From: Helicobacteraceae bacterium
GTDB taxonomy: Bacteria; Campylobacterota; Campylobacteria; Campylobacterales; Sulfurimonadaceae
Direction: 5' to 3'
Length of the DNA: 7,330 nt
Assembly (NCBI GenBank): GCA_030642185.1
Contig: DAOWOG010000048.1
Coordinates: 1 to 7,330, forward strand
Each line of letters begins with the position of its first letter. The stretch's first letter is position 1. The translations under genes were made by a program, and so were the position numbers. This document shows, piece after piece, positions 1-5,692 of this stretch. The notes under the pieces are model-generated. The model worked only from the letters and a program-made list of their open reading frames with translations, was not told the origin of the DNA and did no database searches.

Positions 1-442
1 GACACTGTTGAAATTTTCACAGTTGTACTACCTAGATAGTGAAATATATGAATACAGTATGCTTCTTTACGGCTATGTTCTGCGAGTACTTCCTATCGGC
101 CTGATCATCATGCTTATATTGTCACAGCATACTTATGGAAATCATCTGTTTAAACTTTTAAAAATTCCTGCGCGCCACCGCTTTTTTGCTATTGTTTTGC
201 CAATGCAATGGCAAAAATGGTTAATGGTTTTTGGTATACTCTTCTTTTTAATACTCAATGAGATCACAACTACGGTACTGCTGGTCCCTCCCGGATTTGA
301 AACGATCATCGTCAAAATATATAACCTTATGCATTACGGTGATTTTGAGACAGTGGCATTTTTATCCCTGATGCAAATAGCACTCATTCTGCTGGGTTTA
401 TCTCTTTTTTCATTAGCAAGAGGCATTCATGATAAAACTTGA
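1..442 (+). CDS. ABC transporter permease, C-terminal part (FbpB/ThiP-like importer), 5' truncated by window edge
   Basis: The frame is open from the first base, so the gene starts upstream; the TTG at position 8 is not a credible start. About 146 codons are visible. Three hydrophobic segments can be seen: one around LRVLPIGLIIMLIL, one around WLMVFGILFFLIL, and a last one around LMQIALILLGLSLF. The stretch EITTTVLLVPPGFETIIVKI followed by YNLMHYG is characteristic of the last domain of iron(III)/thiamine-type ABC import permeases, where ELPATLLLRPPGF-like sequences are usual. The cytoplasmic EAA loop, which docks on the ATPase, is recognisable from FFAIVLP, but its upstream half (NHLFKLLKIPARHR) lacks the usual EAA and glycine. 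The protein sits in the inner membrane and would form the channel. Its end overlaps the downstream ATPase gene by 14 bp. Family is fairly sure; the substrate (iron, thiamine, another anion or metal) is not determinable. Confidence 0.8.
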   Translation, partial: TLLKFSQLYYLDSEIYEYSMLLYGYVLRVLPIGLIIMLILSQHTYGNHLFKLLKIPARHRFFAIVLPMQWQKWLMVFGILFFLILNEITTTVLLVPPGFETIIVKIYNLMHYGDFETVAFLSLMQIALILLGLSLFSLARGIHDKT

Positions 443-1142
443 AAATATACGGCACTCTTTTGGCGGTGATTTTACACTGAGCATAGAGACACTGTCCATT
501 CCCTCAAAAAGCACCACCTGTATTATTGGTCCTTCAGGAAGCGGAAAGAGCACCTTGCTTAATATTATGGCCGGATTGAAAAATTTTGATTCTGGTACTG
601 TTGAAATAGATGGACAGGATGTAAAGTCATTGGCAAAAAAGGATCGGCTCCATCAATTGAACATGATGTTTATGTCACAGGAGTTAGGGCTATGGCCGCA
701 TATGAGTGTTTTGGATCATATCAGATTTGTACTGGGGACAAAAGATATCAATGAAGCAGAGGATTGGCTGCAAAAAGTCAAACTCACCGATAAGGCTCTG
801 TTTAAGCCCTGGCAGCTCTCCGGAGGGGAGCGCCAAAGACTGGCTTTGGCACGGGCTCTGGCAGTGAAACCAGAGTATCTTTTTCTGGATGAGCCGTTTG
901 CCAATCTTGACACTGTTGTGGCAGATGAACTTCTTGAGATCATCGACCGGGAGCAACAGGAGCATCAGTTTACTTTGGTTAAAATATCACATCATACTGT
1001 GGGTCTAAACAGAGCGGATATCAATATTTTGGTTATGAATAGCGGAAGTATTATTCAGCAGGGAAATTTACAGGAGATCAGAACTGATCCTGTGGGAACA
1101 TGGAGTGAAAAATGGGTATCACTGCTTACAAAAAAAGTATAA
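429..1142 (+). CDS. ABC transporter ATP-binding protein (importer ATPase)
   Basis: A complete 237-residue nucleotide-binding subunit that powers the permease encoded just upstream. All diagnostic motifs are present in order: Walker A GPSGSGKST (34-42), Q-loop glutamine at 84 in MSQELGLWPH, signature LSGGERQR (130-137), Walker B YLFLDEP (150-156) with catalytic E155, D-loop ANLD (158-161), and switch histidine H188 in KISHH. The length matches compact importer ATPases such as ThiQ; the C-terminal regulatory/TOBE extension of the ~350-residue FbpC type is absent. The ATG at 429 is preceded by AAGAGG (418-423) at 5-nt spacing and lies inside the end of the permease gene, so the two are translationally coupled. 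The 3' end overlaps the next gene by 31 bp. It acts at the cytoplasmic face of the inner membrane. ATPase identity is certain; cargo is not. Confidence 0.95.
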   Translation: MIKLENIRHSFGGDFTLSIETLSIPSKSTTCIIGPSGSGKSTLLNIMAGLKNFDSGTVEIDGQDVKSLAKKDRLHQLNMMFMSQELGLWPHMSVLDHIRFVLGTKDINEAEDWLQKVKLTDKALFKPWQLSGGERQRLALARALAVKPEYLFLDEPFANLDTVVADELLEIIDREQQEHQFTLVKISHHTVGLNRADINILVMNSGSIIQQGNLQEIRTDPVGTWSEKWVSLLTKKV

Positions 1143-1579
1143 TTGTTCTCTTTGCCTTTGTACTTTTTTTATCTCCATTAAATGCTACCGTGTATAAAAC
1201 ATACGCTCAATGGGAAGTTGATGCACTCTTTGTCGCATGGCTGATCAACCGTCATGTCGAAAAAGACTCAAAATTTATCATTGTAAAAAAAGGAACATTG
1301 ATAGAGGCGAAGTATGCGATCAATACACCAAATTCAAGGTTTCGCCGCAGCGCAAAAGAGACAGCATTTGAAAGTGCGCTAAGAGAGTTTAATATTCGCA
1401 ACAGCTGTACGGATACTTTAACCCCTATCATCCGTATTCTTGAATTGGCACCATGGAGAAAAAGCGAGTATCATCATGTACTTACCTTTGAAAGTGATCT
1501 TGTTACACGATTAAAACAGCAGGATATTTCAGCTGCCTTTGATTATATTGACAGCTACTGTAAGGAAAATGAAAAATGA
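1112..1579 (+). CDS. Small exported protein with distant ChrB-like (chromate resistance domain) similarity
   Basis: A 155-residue protein with a convincing Sec signal peptide: lysines at 7-8, a hydrophobic core IIVLFAFVLFL (10-20) and a likely cleavage after A25 (SPLNA). The mature part has the pattern VDALFVAWLINRHVEKDSKF (36-55), then a KYAINTPNS stretch and ETAFESALREFNI (83-95). This resembles the ChrB-type domain (DRIACxWLIRRFIDPxAxF ... CTFExxLxRFGL), but the usual cysteine before WLI is missing (VAWLI), and the match is by eye only. ChrB proteins are linked to chromate response in other bacteria; a role here is inference. The ATG at 1112 has GGAG at 1102-1105 with 6-nt spacing and lies 31 bp inside the ATPase gene. 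Its stop overlaps the next start as ATGA. Expression as an exported protein is well supported; the family assignment is tentative. Confidence 0.75.
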   Translation: MGITAYKKSIIVLFAFVLFLSPLNATVYKTYAQWEVDALFVAWLINRHVEKDSKFIIVKKGTLIEAKYAINTPNSRFRRSAKETAFESALREFNIRNSCTDTLTPIIRILELAPWRKSEYHHVLTFESDLVTRLKQQDISAAFDYIDSYCKENEK

Positions 1580-2439
1580 AAATTATTTTAATGATGCTGA
1601 TGGGTTTACACATGCTTTACGCCGATGCCCTGCCGACAATGGCTTTTTTGGCTTATGATGATGAGCAGTGGGTAGTCTGTCTTACTCAAACTGACGGATC
1701 TGTCAAAGAGGTCATACTTGAAGAAGAACCGCATACGTTTGATTATAATTTTCAGACGGGTCAAATACTCTACACAGGCTCATACGGCAAGCTGCGCATC
1801 CATCATAAAGGCAGTGAACGCGAATTAAAGCTGCCTTATCAAAACAGTGCCTACACGCAGCCTGACTTCTCCTGTCAAAAAGAGCTCGCCTATGCCGTTG
1901 AACTCATAGAGGGAAACAGCAAATCAACACATATCGTCTTGATTGACTTGAAAAACGATGCTTTAACAACGGTTATTCAGCAAAACTCATCGCAATTTGA
2001 ACCTTCTGAAATAGATAACCGTACACTGCTTTTTACAAGTCTTACTTGTAACCAAGGCTGCGGTAAATTAATGCAGGAGATTTGGCAAAAAAACAGCGTC
2101 ACGGGAGAATCCGATCAATTGACACTCTTAAATGCTTTCAGTAATAATCCAACAGCCCATTTTAATGATCAGTGGATCTTTTTCAGTTCAAATAAAAATG
2201 GCAACTACCATATCTGGGGTAAAAATCCAAAGACAGATGCGCGTGCAGAGGAATTGACATTTGGAAACAGTACCGATACCTTTCCGGGAGCTATCAGTAA
2301 GGGATCTTTTGTCTATATTCATCATGATAAAACCAACTATCGCATCATGCACGCAGATATCAGGGGAAAATCCTATGAAGTCAAATTATCAAAACAGTAT
2401 AAAAAAATACGTCAATTAAAGGTCAACACATGCGATTAG
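1576..2439 (+). CDS. Exported TolB/PD40-like beta-propeller protein
   Basis: A 287-residue protein with a short signal peptide (IILMMLMGLHMLYA, likely cut after A16 or A18). The rest is rich in beta-strand repeats of the WD40-like/PD40 kind. The clearest is QWIFFSSNKNGNYHIWGKN (199-217), followed by ELTFGNSTDTFPGAIS, the same pattern as TolB blades (IYFTSDRxGxxQIY ... LT ... P). Other probable blades lie near GQILYTGSYGKLRIHH (62-77), KELAYAVEL (102-110) and TLLFTSL (150-156). Five cysteines occur (35, 100, 158, 162, 286), including a CNQGC pair. It is not TolB itself: it lacks the TolB N-terminal domain and the tol-pal neighbourhood. It probably binds a partner or ligand in the periplasm. 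It starts with an ATGA overlap with the preceding gene, with AAGGA at 1562-1566 as ribosome site. The fold is likely; the function is unknown. Confidence 0.8.
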   Translation: MKIILMMLMGLHMLYADALPTMAFLAYDDEQWVVCLTQTDGSVKEVILEEEPHTFDYNFQTGQILYTGSYGKLRIHHKGSERELKLPYQNSAYTQPDFSCQKELAYAVELIEGNSKSTHIVLIDLKNDALTTVIQQNSSQFEPSEIDNRTLLFTSLTCNQGCGKLMQEIWQKNSVTGESDQLTLLNAFSNNPTAHFNDQWIFFSSNKNGNYHIWGKNPKTDARAEELTFGNSTDTFPGAISKGSFVYIHHDKTNYRIMHADIRGKSYEVKLSKQYKKIRQLKVNTCD

Positions 2440-3515
2440 CACTCAAATACCTTGTCATCTTTTCTCTTTTTTCAGGCATCTCTTTTGGGGTAAACATTCA
2501 GTTTTTGCCTTACAAGAAGAATGAATTCTCCCCGCTCCTAAATGAAAAATTCACCATTCCTTTTGAATTATCTGCTCCAGGCATGGTACATGCAGAGATC
2601 TATACGCCTGATGGCGTTTTAATTCGTACACTCAGTACTGCAGCCGTCATGAAAAAAGGCACTCAAACCCTTGAATGGGACGGAAAAGATGAAAGAGGCA
2701 CAGTCGTACCGGATGAAGCCTATAATGTCGTTTTAAAAGCAACTGTAAACGGCAAAACTGACATCATCGACCCCCGAAAAACCAGTGGCGGTATTGTTCA
2801 GAGAGATTTGAACCCAAAGATCGGACCTGATGGCAAAATAACCTATACTCTGCCGACACCGTCACGGGTACTCATTCGTTTAGGCATGGACAGTGGAGCG
2901 ATGCTGCGATCAGTCATAACATGGGTACCGAAAAATTCCGGAAAAAATGTTCAATTCTGGGATGGTTATGATCAGGACCATCTTATTAAAATCCAAAAGC
3001 ATAAAGATTTCAAAATCATCTTTTCGGCATTCAGCCTTGCTGAGCACTCCATCATCACTACAGGAAACAGAGAATCCTATTTTGATTATGTTGACAAATA
3101 TATTCTCAAACCATCCATGACAGCTAAAACGTATCGTTTGCATCATGCAAATACAAAACTTATGTCACCTTATTATGTGAGAGTTTTATCTGATATGCGT
3201 GAACCAGCAATTACTTTTGTATTTCCAAAAAATATCAAAAGAGACCCACAAGGTATCCCTGTATTGAAAAAAGGTGAAAAAGTACGCGTTAAAATTATTA
3301 TGAATGAGAAAGATGCTGTCCGAATGGAGCAGATGAAATATGAAATTACCTTTTTTGACAATCTGGATTTTATTTCAGAAGAGGAGATGGGATATGTTCC
3401 GATCAGTTGGCTCTGGTCGCCTCAAAATGAAAAAGGAAAGCATATTTTAACAGTTAATATTGCCAGTTTTAAAGGGCATGTAGGTTTAAAAAGCACTCCC
3501 TATATCATTGAGTGA
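2430..3515 (+). CDS. Exported protein with tandem FlgD-type Ig-like domains
   Basis: A 361-residue protein with a signal peptide (LKYLVIFSLFSGISFG, cut near G20). Residues about 41-106 form a FlgD-type Ig-like domain: GMVHAEIYTPDGVLIRTL, then GTQTLEWDGKDERGTVVPDE and a closing YNVVLKATV strand. A second, more divergent copy follows at about 136-200 (GKITYTLPTPSRVLIRL ... VQFWDGYDQ ... FKIIFSAF). The C-terminal third (about 275-361) looks like another beta domain, with KGEKVRVKIIMNE and a WSPQNEKGKHILTVNI strand, but I do not recognise the family. Such Ig-like modules are structural or adhesive and occur in many extracytoplasmic proteins; there is no flagellar context here. The start overlaps the propeller gene by 10 bp, with AAAGG at 2418-2422 as ribosome site. 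It is the last gene of the operon and converges on the NIT cassette with a 26-bp gap. Confidence 0.82.
   Translation: MRLALKYLVIFSLFSGISFGVNIQFLPYKKNEFSPLLNEKFTIPFELSAPGMVHAEIYTPDGVLIRTLSTAAVMKKGTQTLEWDGKDERGTVVPDEAYNVVLKATVNGKTDIIDPRKTSGGIVQRDLNPKIGPDGKITYTLPTPSRVLIRLGMDSGAMLRSVITWVPKNSGKNVQFWDGYDQDHLIKIQKHKDFKIIFSAFSLAEHSIITTGNRESYFDYVDKYILKPSMTAKTYRLHHANTKLMSPYYVRVLSDMREPAITFVFPKNIKRDPQGIPVLKKGEKVRVKIIMNEKDAVRMEQMKYEITFFDNLDFISEEEMGYVPISWLWSPQNEKGKHILTVNIASFKGHVGLKSTPYIIE
3488..3514 (-). terminator. Weak candidate terminator for the NIT cassette
   Basis: Read on the minus strand, CACTC (3514-3510) can pair with GAGTG (3498-3494) across an 11-nt loop, followed by C and five T residues (3492-3488). 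A competing 6-bp stem pairs 3527-3522 (CTCCCT on the minus strand) with 3501-3496 (AGGGAG). Both lie inside the 3' end of the convergent FlgD-Ig gene. The stem is short and not GC-rich, so this is only a candidate. No comparable T-tailed hairpin is visible for the plus-strand operon. Confidence 0.25.
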
Positions 3516-3541
3516 AAAAACAGGGAGGAAAAAGAAGAGCA

Positions 3542-4366
3542 CTAGTTTTTCAGCGCATCCCCATTCATCTCATAGAGATCCATCGTTTTAGTAATCAGAT
3601 CCGTACCTTGCATGAAGTAGTCATCTGCATTAAGATGGATATCTTTGTCTTCATTCATCAACTTATCCTCAGACAACGATACATATGTTTTGACGTCTAA
3701 TGCATATTTATTCAGCCATGCCTGCAGCTCTTTAGGATATTTTTTTGCATTGGATTTACCCAATGTTTTCATCTCCATGCTTGTTGCTTGCAGCAAATCA
3801 AGTATTTCTGCTGTATATTCGCGCATAGCTTCAATTTCATCCGCCTCAGATTCGCCCCGGACAATGACTCCTGAGCCGATTCCACGCAATTTGCCAAGCC
3901 ACTCTGTCAATGGAATGATCTTTGTCATCATCAAATTGCCTGTTCTTTGATGACGTTCGCTCTCCTCTTTAAAGAGATTTTCCTGCGCTTCGCCGCCAAG
4001 TGAAATCATTGCTTCAATAAGTGCACTGTAACCGTTAAAAGTGAACTGGGGTTTTAATTCAAAGGCAACATCATTCAGACTTTGCATCTGTGTTTCGATA
4101 TTGGCCAGCTTTTTGTCGGTTTCTACACCTACCAGTTTAAAGTCATAGTGCAGGGTTCTAAAACGTTTTTCGATCTCTTTTCGATCTTTGTAAACATTAA
4201 ACTGGGCAAAACTGCCGCCATTGAGAAAGACATTGGTTTTACCCCGCATATCCTGAGTCTGAAGAATCAATTCTTTAAGATTTTCCAGGTATATGACTTT
4301 TTCTGTCTGCGAAGCAGCAGAGACGCTAAGTACAAATGCAAATAATGCTATGAGAATTCTGTGCAT
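3542..4366 (-). CDS. Secreted NIT-domain-like (nitrate/nitrite sensing) protein, copy A
   Basis: A 274-residue protein with a signal peptide (ILIALFAFVLSVSAAS, cut near A18). The mature part appears all-helical and has the two-half layout of nitrate/nitrite-sensing NIT domains. Each half carries an Arg-Gly helix motif: QDMRGKTNVFLNG (38-50) and LGKLRGIGSGVIVRGE (157-172). In characterised NIT domains, such as that of NasR, paired arginines in equivalent helices take part in nitrate binding; R41 and R161 are the candidates here, by inference. There is no transmembrane helix after the signal peptide and no kinase, methyl-accepting or antiterminator domain, so it is a free-standing periplasmic protein. 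It starts 2 bp after the YwqK-like gene's stop, with AAGGA upstream, and is the last gene of a three-gene cassette. It aligns almost gaplessly with copy B at about 42% identity. A NIT-like fold is probable; the ligand is unproven. Confidence 0.85.
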   Translation of the reverse strand: MHRILIALFAFVLSVSAASQTEKVIYLENLKELILQTQDMRGKTNVFLNGGSFAQFNVYKDRKEIEKRFRTLHYDFKLVGVETDKKLANIETQMQSLNDVAFELKPQFTFNGYSALIEAMISLGGEAQENLFKEESERHQRTGNLMMTKIIPLTEWLGKLRGIGSGVIVRGESEADEIEAMREYTAEILDLLQATSMEMKTLGKSNAKKYPKELQAWLNKYALDVKTYVSLSEDKLMNEDKDIHLNADDYFMQGTDLITKTMDLYEMNGDALKN

Positions 4367-4368
4367 AT

Positions 4369-4752
4369 CTATCCTTCCATCTTTTTGCCGTCTTCAGAGT
4401 ACTTGGCACCGCTCACAGGAAGGTCATCCTCGAATGTCCACTCGGACTTAAGTTTACCGCTTTTATAGTACTGTTTTGAAACACCGTTTAAGGAACCGTC
4501 CTTATAATTTTGCTCTGCTTTGAGTTTGCCGTCTTTATAATAGCTTTTTGAAAGACCCTCACGTTTATTATTTTTAAAGTTGGTCTCGTACTTTACCTGT
4601 CCGTTTCTGTGATAACCTTTTGAGAGGCCTTCACGTTTGCCTTCAGTATAGTTTGTCTCAGATTTTAACTCACCGCTGGAATAGTTCTTTTTCTGAACTT
4701 CGGCAAAGAGACTGACACTCAAAAGTGCCGCTGTTATCAAGATTTTTTTCAT
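4369..4752 (-). CDS. Secreted MORN_2/YwqK-like repeat protein
   Basis: A 127-residue protein with a signal peptide (KKILITAALLSVSLFA, cut after A17). The mature part is almost entirely MORN_2-type repeats of the form YYxxGxLKxExxYKxGxxxGxSKx. Three exact 24-residue units span 23-46, 47-70 and 71-94, followed by a shorter unit at 95-117 and a remnant (YSEDGKK). Units 1 and 2 share KREGLSK; unit 3 has LNGVSK. Databases often label such proteins 'toxin-antitoxin system YwqK family antitoxin', but no toxin is adjacent, and the signal peptide argues against that role here. The repeats probably form an elongated beta-sheet surface for protein or envelope contacts. It begins 18 bp after copy B's stop with AAGGAG 8 nt before ATG, and ends 2 bp before copy A, so all three are co-transcribed. 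The family is secure; the function is unknown. Confidence 0.88.
   Translation of the reverse strand: MKKILITAALLSVSLFAEVQKKNYSSGELKSETNYTEGKREGLSKGYHRNGQVKYETNFKNNKREGLSKSYYKDGKLKAEQNYKDGSLNGVSKQYYKSGKLKSEWTFEDDLPVSGAKYSEDGKKMEG
4402..4686 (-). repeat. 72-bp coding tandem repeat (MORN_2 units)
   Basis: This is the DNA span encoding residues 23-117 of the YwqK-like protein: three 24-residue units plus a slightly shorter fourth. The period is visible in the DNA too: ACGTTT occurs at 4561 and again at 4633, exactly 72 bp apart, within similar surroundings. The units have diverged, so this is an old internal duplication and not a recent slippage tract. Confidence 0.8.
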
Positions 4753-4770
4753 AGCCCAGTCTCCTTGAGA

Positions 4771-5592
4771 TTATTCTTTAAGTGCTTTTTCATTCATTTT
4801 GTAAAACTTAATTGCACCGCCGACTAAAGCAGTTCCCTGGGAAAAATACTTGTTTGAATCAACTTCTATACTATCCTGACCAATCAGTTTGGTTTTTGCC
4901 AGTTTCGTATATATTTCTACATCTTTTTTATATTTGGTAAGTTTAGGGTTTAATCCTGCCGGATATTTATCACCATACGTTTTGTTGAGTGCGACCATAG
5001 AGTTGATGACGTTGGCCATATTGTCATTTACCTCTTCAACATACTCTTCCATATAATCGATCTCTTCATCCTCACATTCGCCCCGTGCAGCAATCCCTGA
5101 GCCAAGACCTCGAAGTTTACCAAGTCCCTCAGTCAAACGCATAATCTGATTCATCATCACGTCACTGGCTTTTTGTTCAAAAACACTGCCGTCACCATAA
5201 AGTTTTTTTTGTACTTTTCCACCCATATAAATCATCTTGTTGACAAGTGTACTGTATGCCTTAAATGATGTTAACGGTTCAAGCTGAAGTGCCATTTTAT
5301 TAAGACTCTTCATCTGTTTTTTGAGTTTATCAAACTCTCCGTCAATTTCAGGCCCTGCTACTTTAAACTGTCGGTTAAGCGATTTAAACGCATTTTTGAT
5401 CTTGGTACGCTGCTCATATACACCGAACTGTGCAAACTCACTGCCGTTTAAAAAGTTATAAGTCCCGCCGCGCGTTTTTTGCGTTGCAACGATCAGATCC
5501 TTAACATTTCCCATATATCTAACTTTTTTTGCATCGGAAGCAGCCGAAGCAGAAAGCACCAGTATCATTAATAACAGAAATAACTTACGCAT
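4771..5592 (-). CDS. Secreted NIT-domain-like (nitrate/nitrite sensing) protein, copy B
   Basis: First gene of the cassette, 273 residues from the chosen start. It has a signal peptide (MRKLFLLLMILVLSASAAS, cut near A18). The two Arg-Gly motifs fall at the same positions as in copy A: QKTRGGTYNFLNG (38-50) and LGKLRGLGSGIAARGE (157-172). Other shared blocks are EFAQFGVY (52-59) and YFSQGTAL near the C-terminus. It has a single cysteine, C173, where copy A has serine. An in-frame ATG 21 bp upstream (5613) would add MNSKGWD, but it has no ribosome site and lies at the expected transcription start. The ATG at 5592 has AAGGGA at 6-nt spacing and begins exactly where copy A begins. It is probably a soluble periplasmic sensor or binding protein with no visible output domain. 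The NIT-like assignment is by motif and helical layout, not by a database search. Confidence 0.86.
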   Translation of the reverse strand: MRKLFLLLMILVLSASAASDAKKVRYMGNVKDLIVATQKTRGGTYNFLNGSEFAQFGVYEQRTKIKNAFKSLNRQFKVAGPEIDGEFDKLKKQMKSLNKMALQLEPLTSFKAYSTLVNKMIYMGGKVQKKLYGDGSVFEQKASDVMMNQIMRLTEGLGKLRGLGSGIAARGECEDEEIDYMEEYVEEVNDNMANVINSMVALNKTYGDKYPAGLNPKLTKYKKDVEIYTKLAKTKLIGQDSIEVDSNKYFSQGTALVGGAIKFYKMNEKALKE

Positions 5593-5598
5593 GTCCCA

Positions 5599-5604
5599 TC
5601 CCTT
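5599..5604 (-). promoter_or_regulatory. Ribosome binding site that decides the copy B start
   Basis: On the minus strand AAGGGA (5604-5599) precedes the ATG at 5592 by 6 nt. The alternative ATG at 5613 is preceded only by an AT-rich stretch without purine-rich complementarity to 16S rRNA. This site favours the shorter protein, which begins directly with the signal peptide. Confidence 0.75.
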
Positions 5605-5621
5605 GGAATTCATTATAAATA

Positions 5622-5646
5622 ATTATATCAGAAAAAAATTTCAAAA
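5622..5646 (-). promoter_or_regulatory. Extended -10 promoter for the NIT/YwqK cassette
   Basis: On the minus strand TGATATAAT (5630-5622) is a perfect extended -10 element (TGN plus TATAAT). It is preceded by a T-rich stretch (about 5646-5631) instead of a good -35 box, as is typical of housekeeping sigma promoters in Campylobacter and Helicobacter. Transcription would begin around 5614-5616, leaving a leader of roughly 22-24 nt before the ATG at 5592. The TTGAAA at 5644-5639 is only 11 bp from the -10 hexamer, too close to be a -35 box. Confidence 0.65.
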
Positions 5647-5692
5647 AGAGGAAATGAATGTTAAATAAGAGTTGGAAAATATGTGTGAGGAC

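Noticed and set aside
8..10. TTG at 8 as the start of a complete 144-residue membrane protein
   Set aside because: The frame is open upstream, there is no ribosome site, and the protein is clearly the C-terminal part of a larger permease.
690..965. Open frames on the minus strand opposite the ATPase gene
   Set aside because: They lie wholly within the strongly supported ATPase gene, lack ribosome sites and have no protein-like features.
2910..3361. Two short minus-strand open frames opposite the FlgD-Ig gene
   Set aside because: Antisense shadows of a gene with clear domains; no plausible start signals.
3512..4345. Plus-strand open frames (3512-3700, 3645-3950, 4082-4345) opposite copy A
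   Set aside because: They are antisense to a gene with a signal peptide, a paralogue and conserved motifs; their sequences look like reverse reading of coding DNA. The GGGAGG near 3523 is followed by no sensible start.
4369..4752. Toxin-antitoxin module
   Set aside because: The YwqK family label alone would suggest it, but the protein is exported and neither neighbour resembles a toxin.
5593..5613. Longer copy B start at 5613 (adds MNSKGWD)
   Set aside because: No ribosome site, lies at the predicted transcription start, and breaks the gapless alignment with copy A.
5639..5644. TTGAAA as a -35 box for the NIT cassette
   Set aside because: It is only 11 bp from the -10 hexamer; the extended -10 and T-rich tract explain the promoter better.
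5631..5692. Terminator or small RNA between ruvX and the NIT cassette
   Set aside because: The gap is AT-rich and contains no stable hairpin followed by a T-run; only the promoter is supported, so read-through from mnmE-ruvX remains possible.
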